Source: Piliocolobus tephrosceles (lineage: Eukaryota > Chordata > Mammalia > Primates > Cercopithecidae). Taken from it: a stretch of DNA of 64,000 nucleotides. The DNA lies in the NCBI RefSeq assembly GCF_002776525.5, contig NC_045443.1, positions 43,255,747 to 43,319,746 on the forward strand, written 5' to 3'. The translations under genes were made by a program, and so were the position numbers. Shown here one piece after another: positions 57,501 through 62,585 of the stretch. The stretch's first letter is position 1. The number at the start of each line of letters is the position of its first letter. A model generated the notes under the pieces. That model saw nothing but the letters and a program-made list of their open reading frames with translations. It was not told where the DNA came from and ran no database searches.

Positions 57501-59446
57501 GTGGAGGTCAGTAGGGACTACTGAACCTTCCAGGAGTACAGCACATAAAATGGCCCTGGTAGCATTTAATAGAACTATTAAAGACTAGCTTTTTACCAAT
57601 GCCCAAGCATTATAACCAGAGGGAGGAGGGTAGGGTAAAAATACACAAATTTTAGGCAGACCTTTGTGTACCCTTGGATAAGTTATTTTCTTTCTCTGAA
57701 CCTTAGTTTTCCTTATTTGTAAATGGAAATTTTACATTTTTCTCATTTGCAGAAGAATACCTGCTTTGCATGGCAGTTATAAGGATATGTGGTAGCATAT
57801 GTAAAATACCCGGCACTCAAGAAATGGGTATTATTATTAATAATTACTCAAAAAGGGTGAAAGAAGTAAGTACACTTGAGTCCCATAATAAGAACCATCA
57901 TCCAGCACAGTTGACAGTACTTGGATAATAATGAGGAAGAGTGTCTGAGTTGAGAACTTAACCTCTAAGAACATTTAAAGGAGGAAAAAAGGAGAGACAA
58001 GGCTGGAACTTCTGAACATCTGTATTAATAAATGATGGTAGCTAAATCCTGTGCTGGACTTTTAATCACACATTTTATCAGAATGTAGACTATCAGAAAT
58101 GATTCCTACAAAGATGCCTGGTTAGTTGACATAATATTCTTATCCTTTCCCACCCCAATTTCCTTTTGACCCTCCCAAAGTATAACACTGTAGGTGTTCT
58201 AATGGTCCTGCATATGCCACTCTCTTTTCCTAATCTTTTAAGAGGCTGTGCCACTAACTCCCAAGCTGGAGGGCTTCCTGCTAAGCCAATTAGACAATCA
58301 GTGGGTCTAAGAATGCCCCAAATCATTTTTTTAAAAAGACATTCGGTTCTACTCTTGTAACGTAAGCAATAAAGACCCAAGTGTTGGAAGGACTTGCCTG
58401 AGGACACAGCTAGTGGCTGGGAGCTTCCGGGCCAGCACTCTTCCTACCCTGACCCTCTACTTCTTCCCCATTGCTTCTCCCTTCAGTCATGGTCACTTTC
58501 CTTCTCTTTCTCTTTTATGTACTATGTCTCTATTATAGTTCCTCATAGAGTCATTTGGGCTTAACCATTATTATTATTTAAAATCCGTACTACAAATGAT
58601 GCTTATAAGGATGACACACTTGTAGTTTAACACAGATTCATTAGCAAATGCAACTTTGACCATTTCTTGATTAAAATATGTACAGATGACTTTAGTACAC
58701 GTTTGGATATGGGATGCAGTGAAATTCCAGTAGTCTGTTTAATTCATAACACAGAGCTTGGTTGGGGTTCAGTGTATTCATACATTTTTATTAGTCTCAA
58801 TTGAAAGATTTTAAAAGATGAATAAATTACTTTCCTATTTGCTTCATCTGCTATTGCAGACTATGCCCAACAGATGTCACATAAGAAATTCAAATTGCAT
58901 CTTCAAATGGAACATAACTTTAGTAATGAATAATTCAACAGAATAACTAAAAACCAGAATAATTTTTATAGCCATTTCTTTTTCTTTACTTTTTTTTTTT
59001 TTCCGAGACACAGTTTCACTCTGTTGCCGAGGCTGTAGTGCAGCAGCATGATCTTGGCTCACTGCAACCTCCACCTCCCAGGTTCAAGCGATTCTCCTGC
59101 CTCAGCCTCCTAAGTAGCTGGGAATACAGGCATGCACCCCCAAGCATGCCTAATTTTTTGTATTTTTAGTAGAGACGAGGTTTCACCAGGTTGGTCAGGC
59201 TGGTCTCGAATTCTTGACCTCAAATGATTCACCCACCTCGGCCTCCCAAAGGGCTGGGATTACAGATGTGAGCCACGAGCCATTTCTTTCACTTGGCAGG
59301 AAGTGTTAGTGGACAAATACTCACCTATTTATCTGACCATTTTCTACTTCGGTGAAATCATTGGAATCATTGCTAATGTTATCATCTTCAGGCACTGTCA
59401 TGTTTTGCAACTCAGTTAATTCGAGTCCACTTTTGAAATGCATCAT
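8151..59446 (-). CDS. SLC38A1: SLC38A1 (SNAT1), sodium-coupled neutral amino acid transporter 1; 15 coding exons
   Basis: SNAT1 is a plasma-membrane Na+-coupled symporter of the AAAP/SLC38 family (system A). It carries glutamine, alanine, serine and other short neutral amino acids, notably in neurons and placenta. Joining the 15 exons on the minus strand gives 1464 nt: 487 residues plus TGA, the usual length for this protein. Seen: a hydrophilic acidic N-terminus beginning MMHFKSGLEL; the first membrane helix with the FNLSNAIMGSGILGL signature, including Asn82, which corresponds to a sodium-site Asn in SNAT2; about eleven hydrophobic segments in all; and a large extracellular loop with two N-X-T/S sequons (N251, N257) and cysteines 245 and 264. 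It ends with a short cytoplasmic tail SSSGDEGH. Every junction is GT-AG and phases match throughout. No stop or frameshift is seen, so the gene is predicted to be functional. Compared with the human protein as I remember it, a few substitutions are visible. Confidence 0.97.
8793..9120 (+). mobile_element. MST/THE1-type MaLR solo LTR, left part (interrupted by L1)
   Basis: Begins TGATATGGTTTGGTGTGTCC and runs to CTACCCTGTCTCAGGTATTT, the standard MaLR LTR text. It resumes at 15281 after the L1. Flanking bases GATGA (8788-8792) and GATTA (15313-15317) are a probable decayed 5-bp duplication. Total LTR length without the L1 is about 360 bp. Confidence 0.88.
9370..13187 (-). pseudogene. L1 ORF2 remnant (endonuclease/reverse transcriptase), broken
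   Basis: Recognisable pieces are: the endonuclease start at 12855-13187 (CCIEETHLTCKDAHRLKI), further endonuclease sequence at 12409-12723 (MGDFNTPLSI), the reverse transcriptase active-site piece FADDLIVYLENP at 10896-11144, and the C-terminal region at 9931-10611 and 9488-9886. Many stops and frameshifts separate them. An A-rich expansion near 12945-12985 interrupts the endonuclease. Confidence 0.88.
13252..14165 (-). pseudogene. L1 ORF1 remnant (RNA-binding ORF1p), broken
   Basis: Two open pieces remain. 13644-14165 (173 codons) holds the coiled-coil and the start of the RNA-binding domain, with REKRVKRNEQTLQEIWDYVK and IRLIGVPESD. 13252-13473 holds the C-terminal domain, with ISYPAKLSFI and LLKEALNMER. 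The pieces are separated by disruptions and the N-terminus is frameshifted upstream. Not expected to make ORF1p. Confidence 0.88.
15281..15312 (+). mobile_element. MST/THE1-type MaLR LTR, right part
   Basis: CTTTATTAGCAGTGTGAGAA and the terminal ACTAATACA complete the LTR whose body is at 8793-9120. The two parts are joined in sequence if the L1 and one copy of its target duplication are ignored. Confidence 0.88.
16385..16683 (+). mobile_element. Alu (S/Y-type), antisense to SLC38A1
   Basis: Complete dimer from GGCTGGGCATGGTGGCTCAT to an A-tail. A target duplication AAGAGTAAAA(C/T)CAGAG lies immediately before and after, with one mismatch. It lies about 200 nt downstream of the donor of coding exon 14. 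Confidence 0.95.
16888..16985 (-). CDS. SLC38A1: SLC38A1 coding exon 14 (residues 422-454)
   Basis: 98 nt from TTTATAG to GTATGT. It encodes GVTSANMLIFILPSSLYLKI and then TDQDGDKGTQRIW, ending in phase 0. If the donor is skipped, the frame continues for 20 codons to a TAA that overlaps an AATAAA. Confidence 0.96.
17087..17228 (-). CDS. SLC38A1: SLC38A1 coding exon 13 (residues 375-421)
   Basis: 142 nt from CTTGCAG to GTATGG. It encodes VRSSLFELAKKTKFNLCRH, then a helix (VVTCILLVVINLLVIFIP) and SMKDIFGVV. The donor GTATGG is weak. The next intron is only 101 nt, which may help pair the two sites. Confidence 0.95.
17229..17797 (-). other. SLC38A1: SLC38A1 intron between exons 12 and 13
   Basis: 569 nt. 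No repeat recognised apart from a G-run at 17443-17452. Splice ends are GTGAGT and CTTGCAG. Confidence 0.9.
17798..17916 (-). CDS. SLC38A1: SLC38A1 coding exon 12 (residues 335-374)
   Basis: 119 nt from ATTTCAG to GTGAGT. It encodes DNVQSDLLHKYQSKNDILIL followed by a helix ending LTVPVLFFT, phase 0. Codon 349 is AAT (Asn); I recall Asp in human, which argues against a human source. Confidence 0.96.
18479..18834 (-). mobile_element. Alu with (CA)22 in place of its A-tail
   Basis: The Alu body (18523-18834) is reverse on the plus strand. Its A-tail side is a perfect (TG)22 at 18479-18522. The duplication TTATGTACTACT occurs at 18466-18477 and again from 18835, showing that the dinucleotide run lies inside the insertion and grew from the tail. 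Confidence 0.93.
19548..19603. repeat. Mixed (AC/AT) microsatellite
   Basis: Alternating purine-pyrimidine tract of the form atgtatatatgtacacacacac...catatatatat. Low-complexity DNA within an intron. Confidence 0.85.
20258..20358 (-). CDS. SLC38A1: SLC38A1 coding exon 11 (residues 301-334)
   Basis: 101 nt from TTTTTAG to GTAAGT. It encodes a basic cytoplasmic stretch RSQKKMQ followed by the helix MVSNISFFAMFVMYFLTAIF and GYLTFY. It ends one base into Asp335. Confidence 0.96.
20690..20765 (-). repeat. Possible MIR fragment
   Basis: The text 'ggcagagctggaacttgacctaag' resembles the inner part of a reversed MIR. Short and diverged. Confidence 0.4.
21079..21381 (+). mobile_element. Alu, antisense to SLC38A1
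   Basis: Full dimer from GGCTGGGCGCGGCGGCTCAC to a 20-nt A-tail. The flanks AAGAAAAATTAAGAAG and AAGAAAAATTGAGAAG form a target duplication with one mismatch. Confidence 0.95.
21462..21637 (+). pseudogene. 5'-truncated retrocopy of an unidentified mRNA
   Basis: A 176-bp insert with a perfect 15-bp duplication AAAAGATGCCAAAGA on both sides (21447-21461 and 21638-21652; the right copy's A's merge with the tail). It ends in an A-tail preceded by ATTAAA. The insert carries the last 33 codons of a frame ending RDKRLAAKQSSG and TGA, then a short 3' UTR. These are the marks of L1-mediated retroposition of a cellular mRNA. I do not recognise the source gene. Confidence 0.85.
22481..22560 (-). CDS. 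SLC38A1: SLC38A1 coding exon 10 (residues 275-300)
   Basis: 80 nt from CAAATAG to GTAAGA. It encodes TVYALPTIAFAFVCHPSVLP and then IYSELK: the conserved helix carrying AFAFVCHPSVLPIY, typical of SLC38 carriers. It ends two bases into Asp301. Confidence 0.96.
22561..23768 (-). other. SLC38A1: SLC38A1 intron between exons 9 and 10
   Basis: 1.2 kb. Contains a MIR-like stretch at 23200-23345 and possibly another at 22860-22990. The rest holds nothing recognised. Confidence 0.9.
23200..23345 (-). repeat. MIR fragment
   Basis: Reversed MIR text: 'tatgccaggcgtattctaac', then 'ttgggtgacttgcctgagg', then 'caaatccaagcctgactgac'. Diverged as expected for this age. Confidence 0.65.
23769..23885 (-). 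CDS. SLC38A1: SLC38A1 coding exon 9 (residues 236-274, glycosylated loop)
   Basis: 117 nt, exactly 39 codons, phase 0 at both ends. It encodes the large extracellular loop with sequons NST at 251 and NST at 257, plus Cys245 and Cys264, which may form a disulfide. Codon 263 is Met (ATG), next to Cys264; the human protein, from memory, has Thr there. Confidence 0.96.
24004..24062 (-). CDS. SLC38A1: SLC38A1 coding exon 8 (residues 216-235)
   Basis: 59 nt, the smallest coding exon seen. It encodes GYLGYTSGFSLSCMVFFLIV, a membrane helix ending at a phase 0 junction before GTAAGT. The intron to exon 9 is only 118 nt. Confidence 0.95.
24063..25547 (-). other. SLC38A1: SLC38A1 intron between exons 7 and 8
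   Basis: 1.5 kb of apparently unique sequence. A 10-bp inverted repeat AGTTAAGTAG / CTACTTAACT near 24640 and 24696 is the only local structure noticed. Confidence 0.88.
25548..25630 (-). CDS. SLC38A1: SLC38A1 coding exon 7 (residues 188-215)
   Basis: 83 nt from CTTTCAG to GTAAGG. It encodes SAWYVDGRVLVVIVTFGIIL and then PLCLLKNL: a short loop and a membrane helix. The preceding exon supplies the first two bases of Ser188. Confidence 0.96.
25631..26621 (-). other. SLC38A1: SLC38A1 intron between exons 6 and 7
   Basis: 991 nt with no repeat or exon recognised. AT-rich. Confidence 0.88.
26622..26703 (-). CDS. SLC38A1: SLC38A1 coding exon 6 (residues 161-187)
   Basis: 82 nt from CTTCAG to GTAAGT. 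It encodes the rest of helix 3, AMLSYLFIVKNELPSAIKFL, and then MGKEETF of the following loop. It ends in phase 2. Confidence 0.95.
26996..27088 (-). CDS. SLC38A1: SLC38A1 coding exon 5 (residues 130-160)
   Basis: 93 nt from acceptor TAAATAG to donor GTAAAA. It encodes CMVYEKLGEQVFGTTGKFVI and then FGATSLQNTG, covering the loop after helix 2 and the start of helix 3. The donor lacks the G at +5 and so is weaker than most in the gene. Phase 1 at both ends. Confidence 0.95.
27089..28520 (-). other. SLC38A1: SLC38A1 intron between exons 4 and 5
   Basis: 1.4 kb of AT-rich, apparently unique sequence with no recognised element. Confidence 0.88.
28521..28594 (-). CDS. SLC38A1: SLC38A1 coding exon 4 (residues 105-129, second membrane helix)
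   Basis: 74 nt. The first base completes the Leu codon from exon 3. It continues VLLTSVTLLSIYSINLLLIC and then SKET, ending one base into Gly130 before GTAAGC. It lies 20 kb from exon 3, across the largest intron in the window. Confidence 0.96.
29550..29720 (+). repeat. Possible L2 fragment
   Basis: 'ggccccagctcatataccaactcctcagtcgccttccctgg' resembles the L2 text 'ggcccagctcaaatg..cacctcct...gccttccctg'. It accounts for part of a 188-codon plus-strand open frame at 29355-29921. Confidence 0.5.
30010..30356 (+). mobile_element. MST-type MaLR solo LTR
   Basis: TGATATGGTTTGGCTGTGTC to GACTAATACA, 347 bp, with a perfect 5-bp duplication CTGAT (30005-30009 and 30357-30361). No internal sequence remains, so it formed by LTR-LTR recombination. 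Confidence 0.92.
34470..34612 (+). repeat. MER5A-like DNA transposon relic
   Basis: 'attctcaaactttaacgtgtg' through 'gctgctactggtccatgg'. It lacks the right terminal repeat, so it is truncated. Confidence 0.7.
34913..35158 (-). mobile_element. 5'-truncated Alu
   Basis: Reversed Alu from its tail to CTCAGGTGATCCACCCA, missing about the first 45 nt of the element. The duplication CCTCAAGCATTA lies at 34900-34911 and 35159-35170, proving that truncation happened at insertion. Confidence 0.92.
36074..36388 (+). mobile_element. Alu with long A-tail
   Basis: Full dimer from GGCCGGGCGTGGTGGCTCAC to a tail of about 25 A. It contains a short local duplication 'atctacgtatctac' in the left arm. The clean tail suggests a fairly young copy. 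Antisense to SLC38A1. Confidence 0.94.
36605..36828 (-). repeat. MIR element
   Basis: Reversed MIR: 'tatgtcaggcccattctac', 'ttatttcacagataaggtaa', 'aaggtcacacagctagtgtc', 'actcaaaccctggtagtatg'. Nearly full length. Confidence 0.8.
38060..38106 (+). repeat. MIR element, left part (split by LTR)
   Basis: 'cttgggcaagttactcaacct' is the MIR core. The element resumes at 38836 with 'gtttctttatctataaaatg', so the LTR at 38107-38835 inserted into it. Confidence 0.75.
38107..38835 (-). mobile_element. Class I (ERV1-like) solo LTR
   Basis: 729 bp with TG at 38107-38108 and CA at 38834-38835, and a 4-bp duplication GTTT (38103-38106 and 38836-38839) as expected for class I elements. On the minus strand it begins TGAAACCGCCTTTGC and has AATAAAACTCC about 115 nt before its end, which sets the orientation. 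It is the same sense as SLC38A1, so its promoter and poly(A) signal would act in gene direction. Low visible decay suggests moderate age. Subfamily not named with confidence. Confidence 0.82.
38836..38915 (+). repeat. MIR element, right part
   Basis: 'ttatctataaaatgggggtg' and 'taaagatctgatgaaac' continue the MIR begun at 38060. Confidence 0.72.
39449..39500. repeat. Alternating GT/CA tract, palindromic
   Basis: A run of purine-pyrimidine alternation: gtgcgtgtgcatgtgtgcgt, then gcacacacgcgcacgcacac, ending in (CA)n. The two arms are mutually complementary around position 39469. Confidence 0.85.
40136..40186 (-). other. Candidate in-frame cassette exon of SLC38A1
   Basis: 51 nt between acceptor TTTTGCTCTCAG (40198-40187) and donor GTAAGT (40135-40130). 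A branch-point-like TGAC lies about 35 nt upstream. Phases match exon 3 (CT|) and exon 4 (|G). Inclusion would give an uninterrupted 17-residue insert, GNEDGLCAIYQVIPYKS, after Leu105. Against it: the insert would fall within membrane helix 2. Prediction only. Confidence 0.4.
42021..42054 (+). mobile_element. Tiny Alu 3' stub
   Basis: 'aagactccgtctcaaaaaaa' is the last ~20 nt of an Alu plus tail. The flanks AATAGTACTGTGTTACACAGTA (41999-42020) and AATAATACTATGCTACACAG (from 42055) look like a diverged target duplication, so this may be an extreme 5' truncation. Confidence 0.65.
42697..42914 (+). repeat. MIR element
   Basis: Nearly full-length: 'gctggctctggagtcaagc', 'tctacctgtaaaatggggct', 'acctcataatgttgttgg', 'caataaatgttagtcg'. 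Confidence 0.85.
43017..43039. repeat. (CA)n microsatellite
   Basis: About eleven CA units following 'cattcacg'. Confidence 0.85.
43192..43275. repeat. 48-bp-period tandem duplication
   Basis: A perfect 36-bp unit starting ATTATAATCAACCAAATAAA occurs at 43192-43227 and 43240-43275, separated by 12 bp. Confidence 0.92.
44700..47010 (+). mobile_element. Ancient L1/HAL1-like element (interrupted by Alu)
   Basis: A-rich text such as 'gaaatcatgaaacagaacc', 'tgaggacatatcccaaaaat', 'gatcaggaatcagaagcata', 'gcaataccttcaaaattctg' follows the order of ORF1-bearing old LINE elements (HAL1 or early L1M). An Alu with its own duplication splits it at 46172-46505. Boundaries and family are approximate. 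Confidence 0.55.
46172..46505 (-). mobile_element. Alu with (TTTC)n-type tail
   Basis: Reversed Alu dimer to CGGCC at 46505. Its tail side is a (TTTC)n/(TTC)n tract at 46172-46203 followed by T's. The duplication AAGGCCATGGAT (46160-46171) and AAAGCCATGGAT (46506-46517) brackets both, so the microsatellite arose from the tail. Confidence 0.94.
47020..47135 (+). repeat. MIR fragment
   Basis: 'ccttgtctgtgaagcaggaa', 'gtagagttattgtaaggatt', 'gtagtgactggcac' follow the MIR 3' half. Confidence 0.65.
48745..48860 (-). CDS. SLC38A1: SLC38A1 coding exon 3 (residues 67-104, first membrane helix)
   Basis: 116 nt flanked by TTGTTCAG and GTGAGT. It encodes IPGTTSLGMSVFNLSNAIMG and the rest of helix 1, the most conserved AAAP-family segment, including Asn82 at the presumed sodium site. 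It ends two bases into Leu105, at the start of helix 2. Confidence 0.96.
49152..49227 (-). CDS. SLC38A1: SLC38A1 coding exon 2 (residues 41-66)
   Basis: 76 nt between an acceptor TTTACAG and a donor GTAAGT. It encodes the rest of the hydrophilic N-terminal tail, SKFISDRESRRSLTNSHLEK and then KKCDDY. The human protein, from memory, has Glu in place of the second Asp. The Ser- and Arg-rich stretch is cytoplasmic. The exon ends in phase 0. Confidence 0.95.
49430..49540 (+). repeat. L2 3'-end fragment
   Basis: 'ctgtaagtgccccaagggca', 'ggcactttgcctcattc', 'aacaggtgctca' match the conserved L2 terminal text. Confidence 0.7.
49955..50172 (+). repeat. MIR element
   Basis: 'acttgagttcaaatcttcac', 'tttgtttccttatctaggaa', 'ttgggagaattaaatgagag', 'cagcccttggcacagag' in MIR order. 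Confidence 0.75.
50355..51048 (+). mobile_element. 5'-truncated L1 3' end
   Basis: 'acaccattggtgggaactta', 'caatcccactactgggtatc', 'aacctaagtatccatcaaca', 'acttataagtgggagctaaa' are L1 ORF2-end and 3' UTR text, ending in an A-rich tail. Decayed: the longest frame left is 68 codons. Confidence 0.9.
51250..51496 (-). mobile_element. Alu with internal deletion
   Basis: Reversed Alu: 'ctgagacagagtctcaatca' to 'ccgcacccggtc'. A segment between 'ccaggctggtcttgaact' and 'ttggcctcccaaag' is missing. The flanks TTCATATACTTTTTT / CTCATACACTTTTTT suggest the target duplication. Confidence 0.88.
51966..52049 (+). mobile_element. 5'-truncated Alu right-arm stub
   Basis: Only the last ~65 nt of an Alu plus tail: 'cttgcagtgagccgagatcg' to A-tail. 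The flanks AGAACTAATATAGA and AGAAATAATATAGA form its duplication. Confidence 0.9.
52551..52838 (-). mobile_element. Young AluY (cercopithecoid AluYRa-like)
   Basis: Reversed, little-decayed Alu with a perfect flanking TAAAATTTGCAT (52539-52550 and 52839-52850). Text such as 'gtggctggatctcagctcac' and 'ctcgcctggctagttttttg' fits the Old World monkey AluY lineage as I remember it. This is the best single clue to the source clade. Confidence 0.85.
52962..53286 (-). mobile_element. Old AluJ-like with (ATT)n tail
   Basis: Reversed Alu body 52996-53286 ('gacaagttcttgctttgttg', 'cctggagctcctaggccc'), strongly diverged. An (ATT)n tract at 52962-52995 replaces the A-tail. Confidence 0.85.
55735..55859 (-). 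repeat. MIR element, left part (split by a DNA transposon)
   Basis: 'ctgtgccaagtattttacat', 'tttattttcacaataattat', 'aagtaacttgaccaaagtt' are reversed MIR. It continues at 55997. Confidence 0.75.
55860..55996. mobile_element. Miniature piggyBac-like DNA transposon
   Basis: A 129-bp insert (55864-55992) with inverted ends CCTATTTATGCTGG and GGAATAAATAGG, flanked by TTAA at 55860-55863 and CTAA (one mutation from TTAA) at 55993-55996. It sits inside a MIR. TTAA targets are the hallmark of piggyBac elements; MER75/Looper-type is a guess. No coding capacity. Confidence 0.65.
55997..56075 (-). repeat. MIR element, right part
   Basis: 'gtggcagggtttgaacataa' and 'cctatgttcttaaccta' complete the MIR begun at 55735. 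Confidence 0.72.
56085..56215 (-). repeat. Second MIR fragment
   Basis: 'aaggtattattattttcccc', 'ggattgaagctcagagcatg', 'agagccaggattcaatgcaa' are reversed MIR, directly after the previous copy. Confidence 0.72.
56224..56252. repeat. (TC)n microsatellite
   Basis: (CT)n broken by one GT, 29 nt. Confidence 0.85.
56291..56341. repeat. 30-bp tandem duplication
   Basis: CCTAGACACTAGGATAGGCA plus G occurs at 56291-56311 and 56321-56341, spaced by TCCACCCTG. Confidence 0.92.
56420..56582 (-). repeat. MER5A-like DNA transposon relic
   Basis: 'actcaaagtttggctcatgg', 'gtcacctgggaatttgctag', 'gcaggccccaccccaggctt', 'cactggtc' in reversed MER5A order. Confidence 0.75.
57650..57845 (+). repeat. MIR element
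   Basis: 'cttggataagttattttctt', 'ctctgaaccttagttttcc', 'ttatttgtaaatgg', 'acccggcactcaag' follow MIR order. Confidence 0.7.
58982..59277 (-). mobile_element. Alu next to the first coding exon
   Basis: Reversed Alu ending 47 nt before the donor of coding exon 1 (59324). The duplication AGCCATTTCTTT lies at 58970-58981 and 59278-59289. It has the same sense as the gene, so it lacks the antisense pseudo-splice sites that favour Alu exonisation. Confidence 0.93.
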
Positions 59447-59459
59447 GATTAGAAAGTAT
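59325..59459 (-). CDS. SLC38A1: SLC38A1 first coding exon (residues 1-40 plus 2 nt; 13 nt of 5' UTR)
   Basis: The exon opens after an acceptor reading CTACAG (59465-59460), has 13 nt of leader, then ATG ATG CAT at 59446. It encodes the cytoplasmic N-terminus MMHFKSGLEL to VENGQIN and stops in phase 2 before GTGAGT. The first of two tandem ATGs is chosen because it has A at -3 and gives the family length. The pyrimidine tract is weak, but the leader and start match the known gene layout. Earlier 5' UTR exons are not visible in this window. Confidence 0.93.
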
Positions 59460-59846
59460 CTGTAGTTTGAAAATTAGTCCAAATTTCTCCTGTTCTCAGT
59501 GTATTTAGAAGTAGATACCAAAAATGGAAGCTTGACACCCCTAAAATATAGCAAAATAAAAAAATAACTAAACATATGAAAACACTACTGATTAAAAATA
59601 AATTACCACAAATAAACAAGTAGTTAATTTACTGATTATACAACTTTTACATGTTGCTACTAGATGCATTAAAGCAATCTTTGTCTATCAAGTTATGGAG
59701 GTGTATCTAAATTTTATGCCTTTTATAAATTTCCTTCCACTTTAGACTATACAGTGAATCATGTCCCATAATCTTACTGATCAGGTTTATAAGACTATCA
59801 TGCTAGCTGTAGGTAGCAGAGACCCCCTTTTATGATATGAAGCAGT

Positions 59847-60153
59847 GTTGTTGTTGTCGTTGTTGTTTTTTGAGATGGAGTTTCACTCTTGTTGCCAGGC
59901 TGGAGTGCAATGGCACAGTCTCAGCTCACTGCAACCTCCGCCTCCCTGGTTCAAGCAATTCTCCTGCCTCAGCCTCCCAAGTAGTTGTGATTACAGCCAT
60001 GTGCCACCATGCCCAGCTAATTTCTGTATTTTTAGTAGAGACAGGGTTTCTCCATGTTGGTCAGGCTGTTCTCGAACTCCTGACCTCAGGTGATCCACCC
60101 TCCTCGGCCTTCCAAAGTATTCAGATTACAGACGTGAGGCATCGCGCCTGGCC
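59847..60153 (-). mobile_element. Alu with (GTT)n tail
   Basis: Reversed Alu with (GTT)n at 59847-59870 on its tail side. The duplication TGAAGCAGT lies at 59838-59846 and 60154-60162. Confidence 0.93.
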
Positions 60154-61138
60154 TGAAGCAGTATTTTTAAAATGAAAGTGATTCAGTTATTTTAATGTGT
60201 CAGATCACAGAGCACACATATAGCTGGGTACAGACTGCAGAGACACAAAAACACCTTCAGTTTAGCAATCCCAGCTTAAAAAAAAAAAAAATGCAAATCC
60301 TGGGATCAAGTACCCAACCTGGTAGTCAACCAGTAAACAACAAATTTATGTTTTGAAATTTTGCAAGTAGTGTATCCATCAACTGCAAGAGATTAAATCA
60401 ATCTCTTCAATGAAATCACTTTACGTCAGGGAATTAGGGAATTAAAAACTCATACTCAAAGGATTTGGCTTAATCCATCTGCTACTATATTACTCATCAG
60501 AAATGAAAAACTTCCAGAGTTCACATTTTCTCCCATATGGATGACTGTGGTTTAAGTTTCTGTGGGATCACCCATAGTAAGTAGGGAGGGAGAAAAAGAA
60601 TTTTGGGGGCACAGCAGCCTCACGAATTAAAAATCAGATGGCTTGTCTATGGCCATGTCACCCTGAATGTGCCCAATCATGTCTAAAAAGCAGATGGCCA
60701 CAGAGGCAAATGCAATTTCAAAAGCAAGGCCTATAATGCATGGGGAGCCTCACTGTGATACTCTCAGCAAAGTGCTGGGGACCATGGAATGAAGGAGAAC
60801 GTCAATGAGCAGTTTTTTTTTTTTTTTAATGTCATTAGCAAATCCCCTTAGACAATGCTTTGAACTTTGTCTGATCCTAAATTCCATAAGATGGCTGTAG
60901 TCTAGTTAAGGGTCAAACTCCAATGTGCCCAACTAAGTAGTATTTCAAGAAGCATCTTATTAATTTCTATTATTTTGAAGATCCACAGAAAGTGCTCTAG
61001 AATGATAACTTTTCCAGGTATCCCCCTCTTTTCCTCTTTCCATAACCAGGCCACACATTATTCTTTTCATTCACACAGTCTCTTATCTAGAATAAAACCT
61101 CCCTGGTTTCAGGATCCTGTAATGTGCCATAATACACA

Positions 61139-61191
61139 CAGGTTCTAGGAGCCTCGTTTGTTTATAACATCTCAGGTTCTAGGAGCCTCGT
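61139..61191. repeat. 34-bp-period tandem duplication
   Basis: CAGGTTCTAGGAGCCTCGT occurs perfectly at 61139-61157 and 61173-61191. Confidence 0.92.
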
Positions 61192-61706
61192 CTTGTCTTC
61201 AGGGCAGGGCACCTCCTCAAGAAGGAAGAGAGCCAGGACAGGGAGATTTGAGCCCCATGACTCCTGGTCTGAGGCTGATTCATCTAACCACAGTGGTGGT
61301 GCTAGAGACTGGCCCATCTCTGATTGTTTCTGGTACCTTCACGCAGTGGTGATGTTTTACCATCTGCCTTATTTTGCAAAAGCTGAAATGAATTAAAATG
61401 GCTGAGCCCCATTCTTACCCCTTGCCCCTCTTTGATGAAAGCTGTCCAAATGGGCTAGACTGGGTAATTCTAAAAGTCTTGCCACATTGACTCCCTCCTG
61501 TGTGACTACATCCCAGGCTACTGAAGTGATATTACAGGGCTGATAGAAAGTTAATTCAGTGGATGGCATTTCCAATCTGGGTTAAGGAGACTTTTCTCTC
61601 TACAAAATGGAAGGAAATAGGGCACTAGACAAAAATTTTCTGCAGTGAGAAAGGATTGACTAATAATAGATCTTGAGTCTACTGTTTAAATTTTTATATT
61701 CAAAAT

Positions 61707-61773
61707 ACATATGTATGTATATATATGTGTGTGTATGTATGCATATCACACACACACATGCCTGTGTGTGTAA
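61707..61773. repeat. Mixed AT/GT/CA alternating tract
   Basis: 'atatgtatgtatatatatgt', then (GT)n, then 'gcatatcacacacacaca', then 'tgtgtgtgta': purine-pyrimidine alternation with self-complementary arms. Confidence 0.85.
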
Positions 61774-62175
61774 AACTAGTAAGAAATAGAGAAGAAGGCA
61801 AAAGAATGAAAACAACAGATGAAGTCCTGGCCACTAAAATTAGGTCAATATTATGCAAATGCTAGTACAAATTAATCACAAAGAATAATTTTTTATTATT
61901 ATCAAATAACCTCTCTGAAACCTAACTTGTTCTTGAAAATCAAAATAGAAATTGAAGGGAAAAATTAACAAAATTAATGACACCTATCAGCAAGGCCACA
62001 CTTGAAAAAATAGTATAAATTCAACTTATTATATATTTATTGAGTACTAAGTGATGAAGGGATTGAAAAAGCTTGAAAAATGTTAAATGCAGGGATCTCA
62101 GGCAGCTTCATAGAAAAGTCACATTTGGATTGGACCTTGAAATTTTTTTTTTTCTTGCTTCTAAAAGGAATACAA

Positions 62176-62503
62176 TGACTGGGCATGGTCGCTCACATTT
62201 GTAATACCAACACTTTGGGATGCCAAGGCAGGCAGATCACTTAAGCCCAAGAATTTGAGACAACATGGCAAAACTCCATCTCTACAAAAAACAAACAACA
62301 ACAAAAAACAAAACAACAAAAAAATCAAAACAAAATATTAACTGGGTGTGTAGCACGTGCCTGTTGTCCCAGCTACTTGGGAGGCTATGGTGGGAGGATC
62401 ACCTGAACCTAGGGAGGTCAAAGCTCCACTGAGATGTGATTATGCCACTGTGCTCCCACCTCGGCAACAGAGTGAGACCCTGTCTCAAAAAATAAATAAA
62501 AGT
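62176..62503 (+). mobile_element. Old AluJ-like element
   Basis: 'tgactgggcatggtcgctca' to 'gagtgagaccctgtctcaaa'. Strongly diverged, with an expanded A-rich linker (AAAC/AACA)n between the arms at 62287-62335. Confidence 0.88.
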
Positions 62504-62585
62504 AACACATACTCACTGTAGAATCTTCAGAACAGATACTGTAAAAGAAATTCTATCACCCCCAAATGGGCCACTGTTAAGATTT

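Larger units (their letters stand above)
49228..59324 (-). other. SLC38A1: SLC38A1 intron between coding exons 1 and 2 (10 kb)
   Basis: Rich in Alu and other repeats (listed separately). 53290-55735, 56583-57650 and 57846-58969 hold nothing I recognise as a gene or a named repeat. Confidence 0.85.

Noticed and set aside
59837..60175. 112-codon open frame
   Set aside because: Entirely within an Alu. Similar Alu-derived frames at 21069-21317, 34889-35140 and 52545-52778 were rejected for the same reason.
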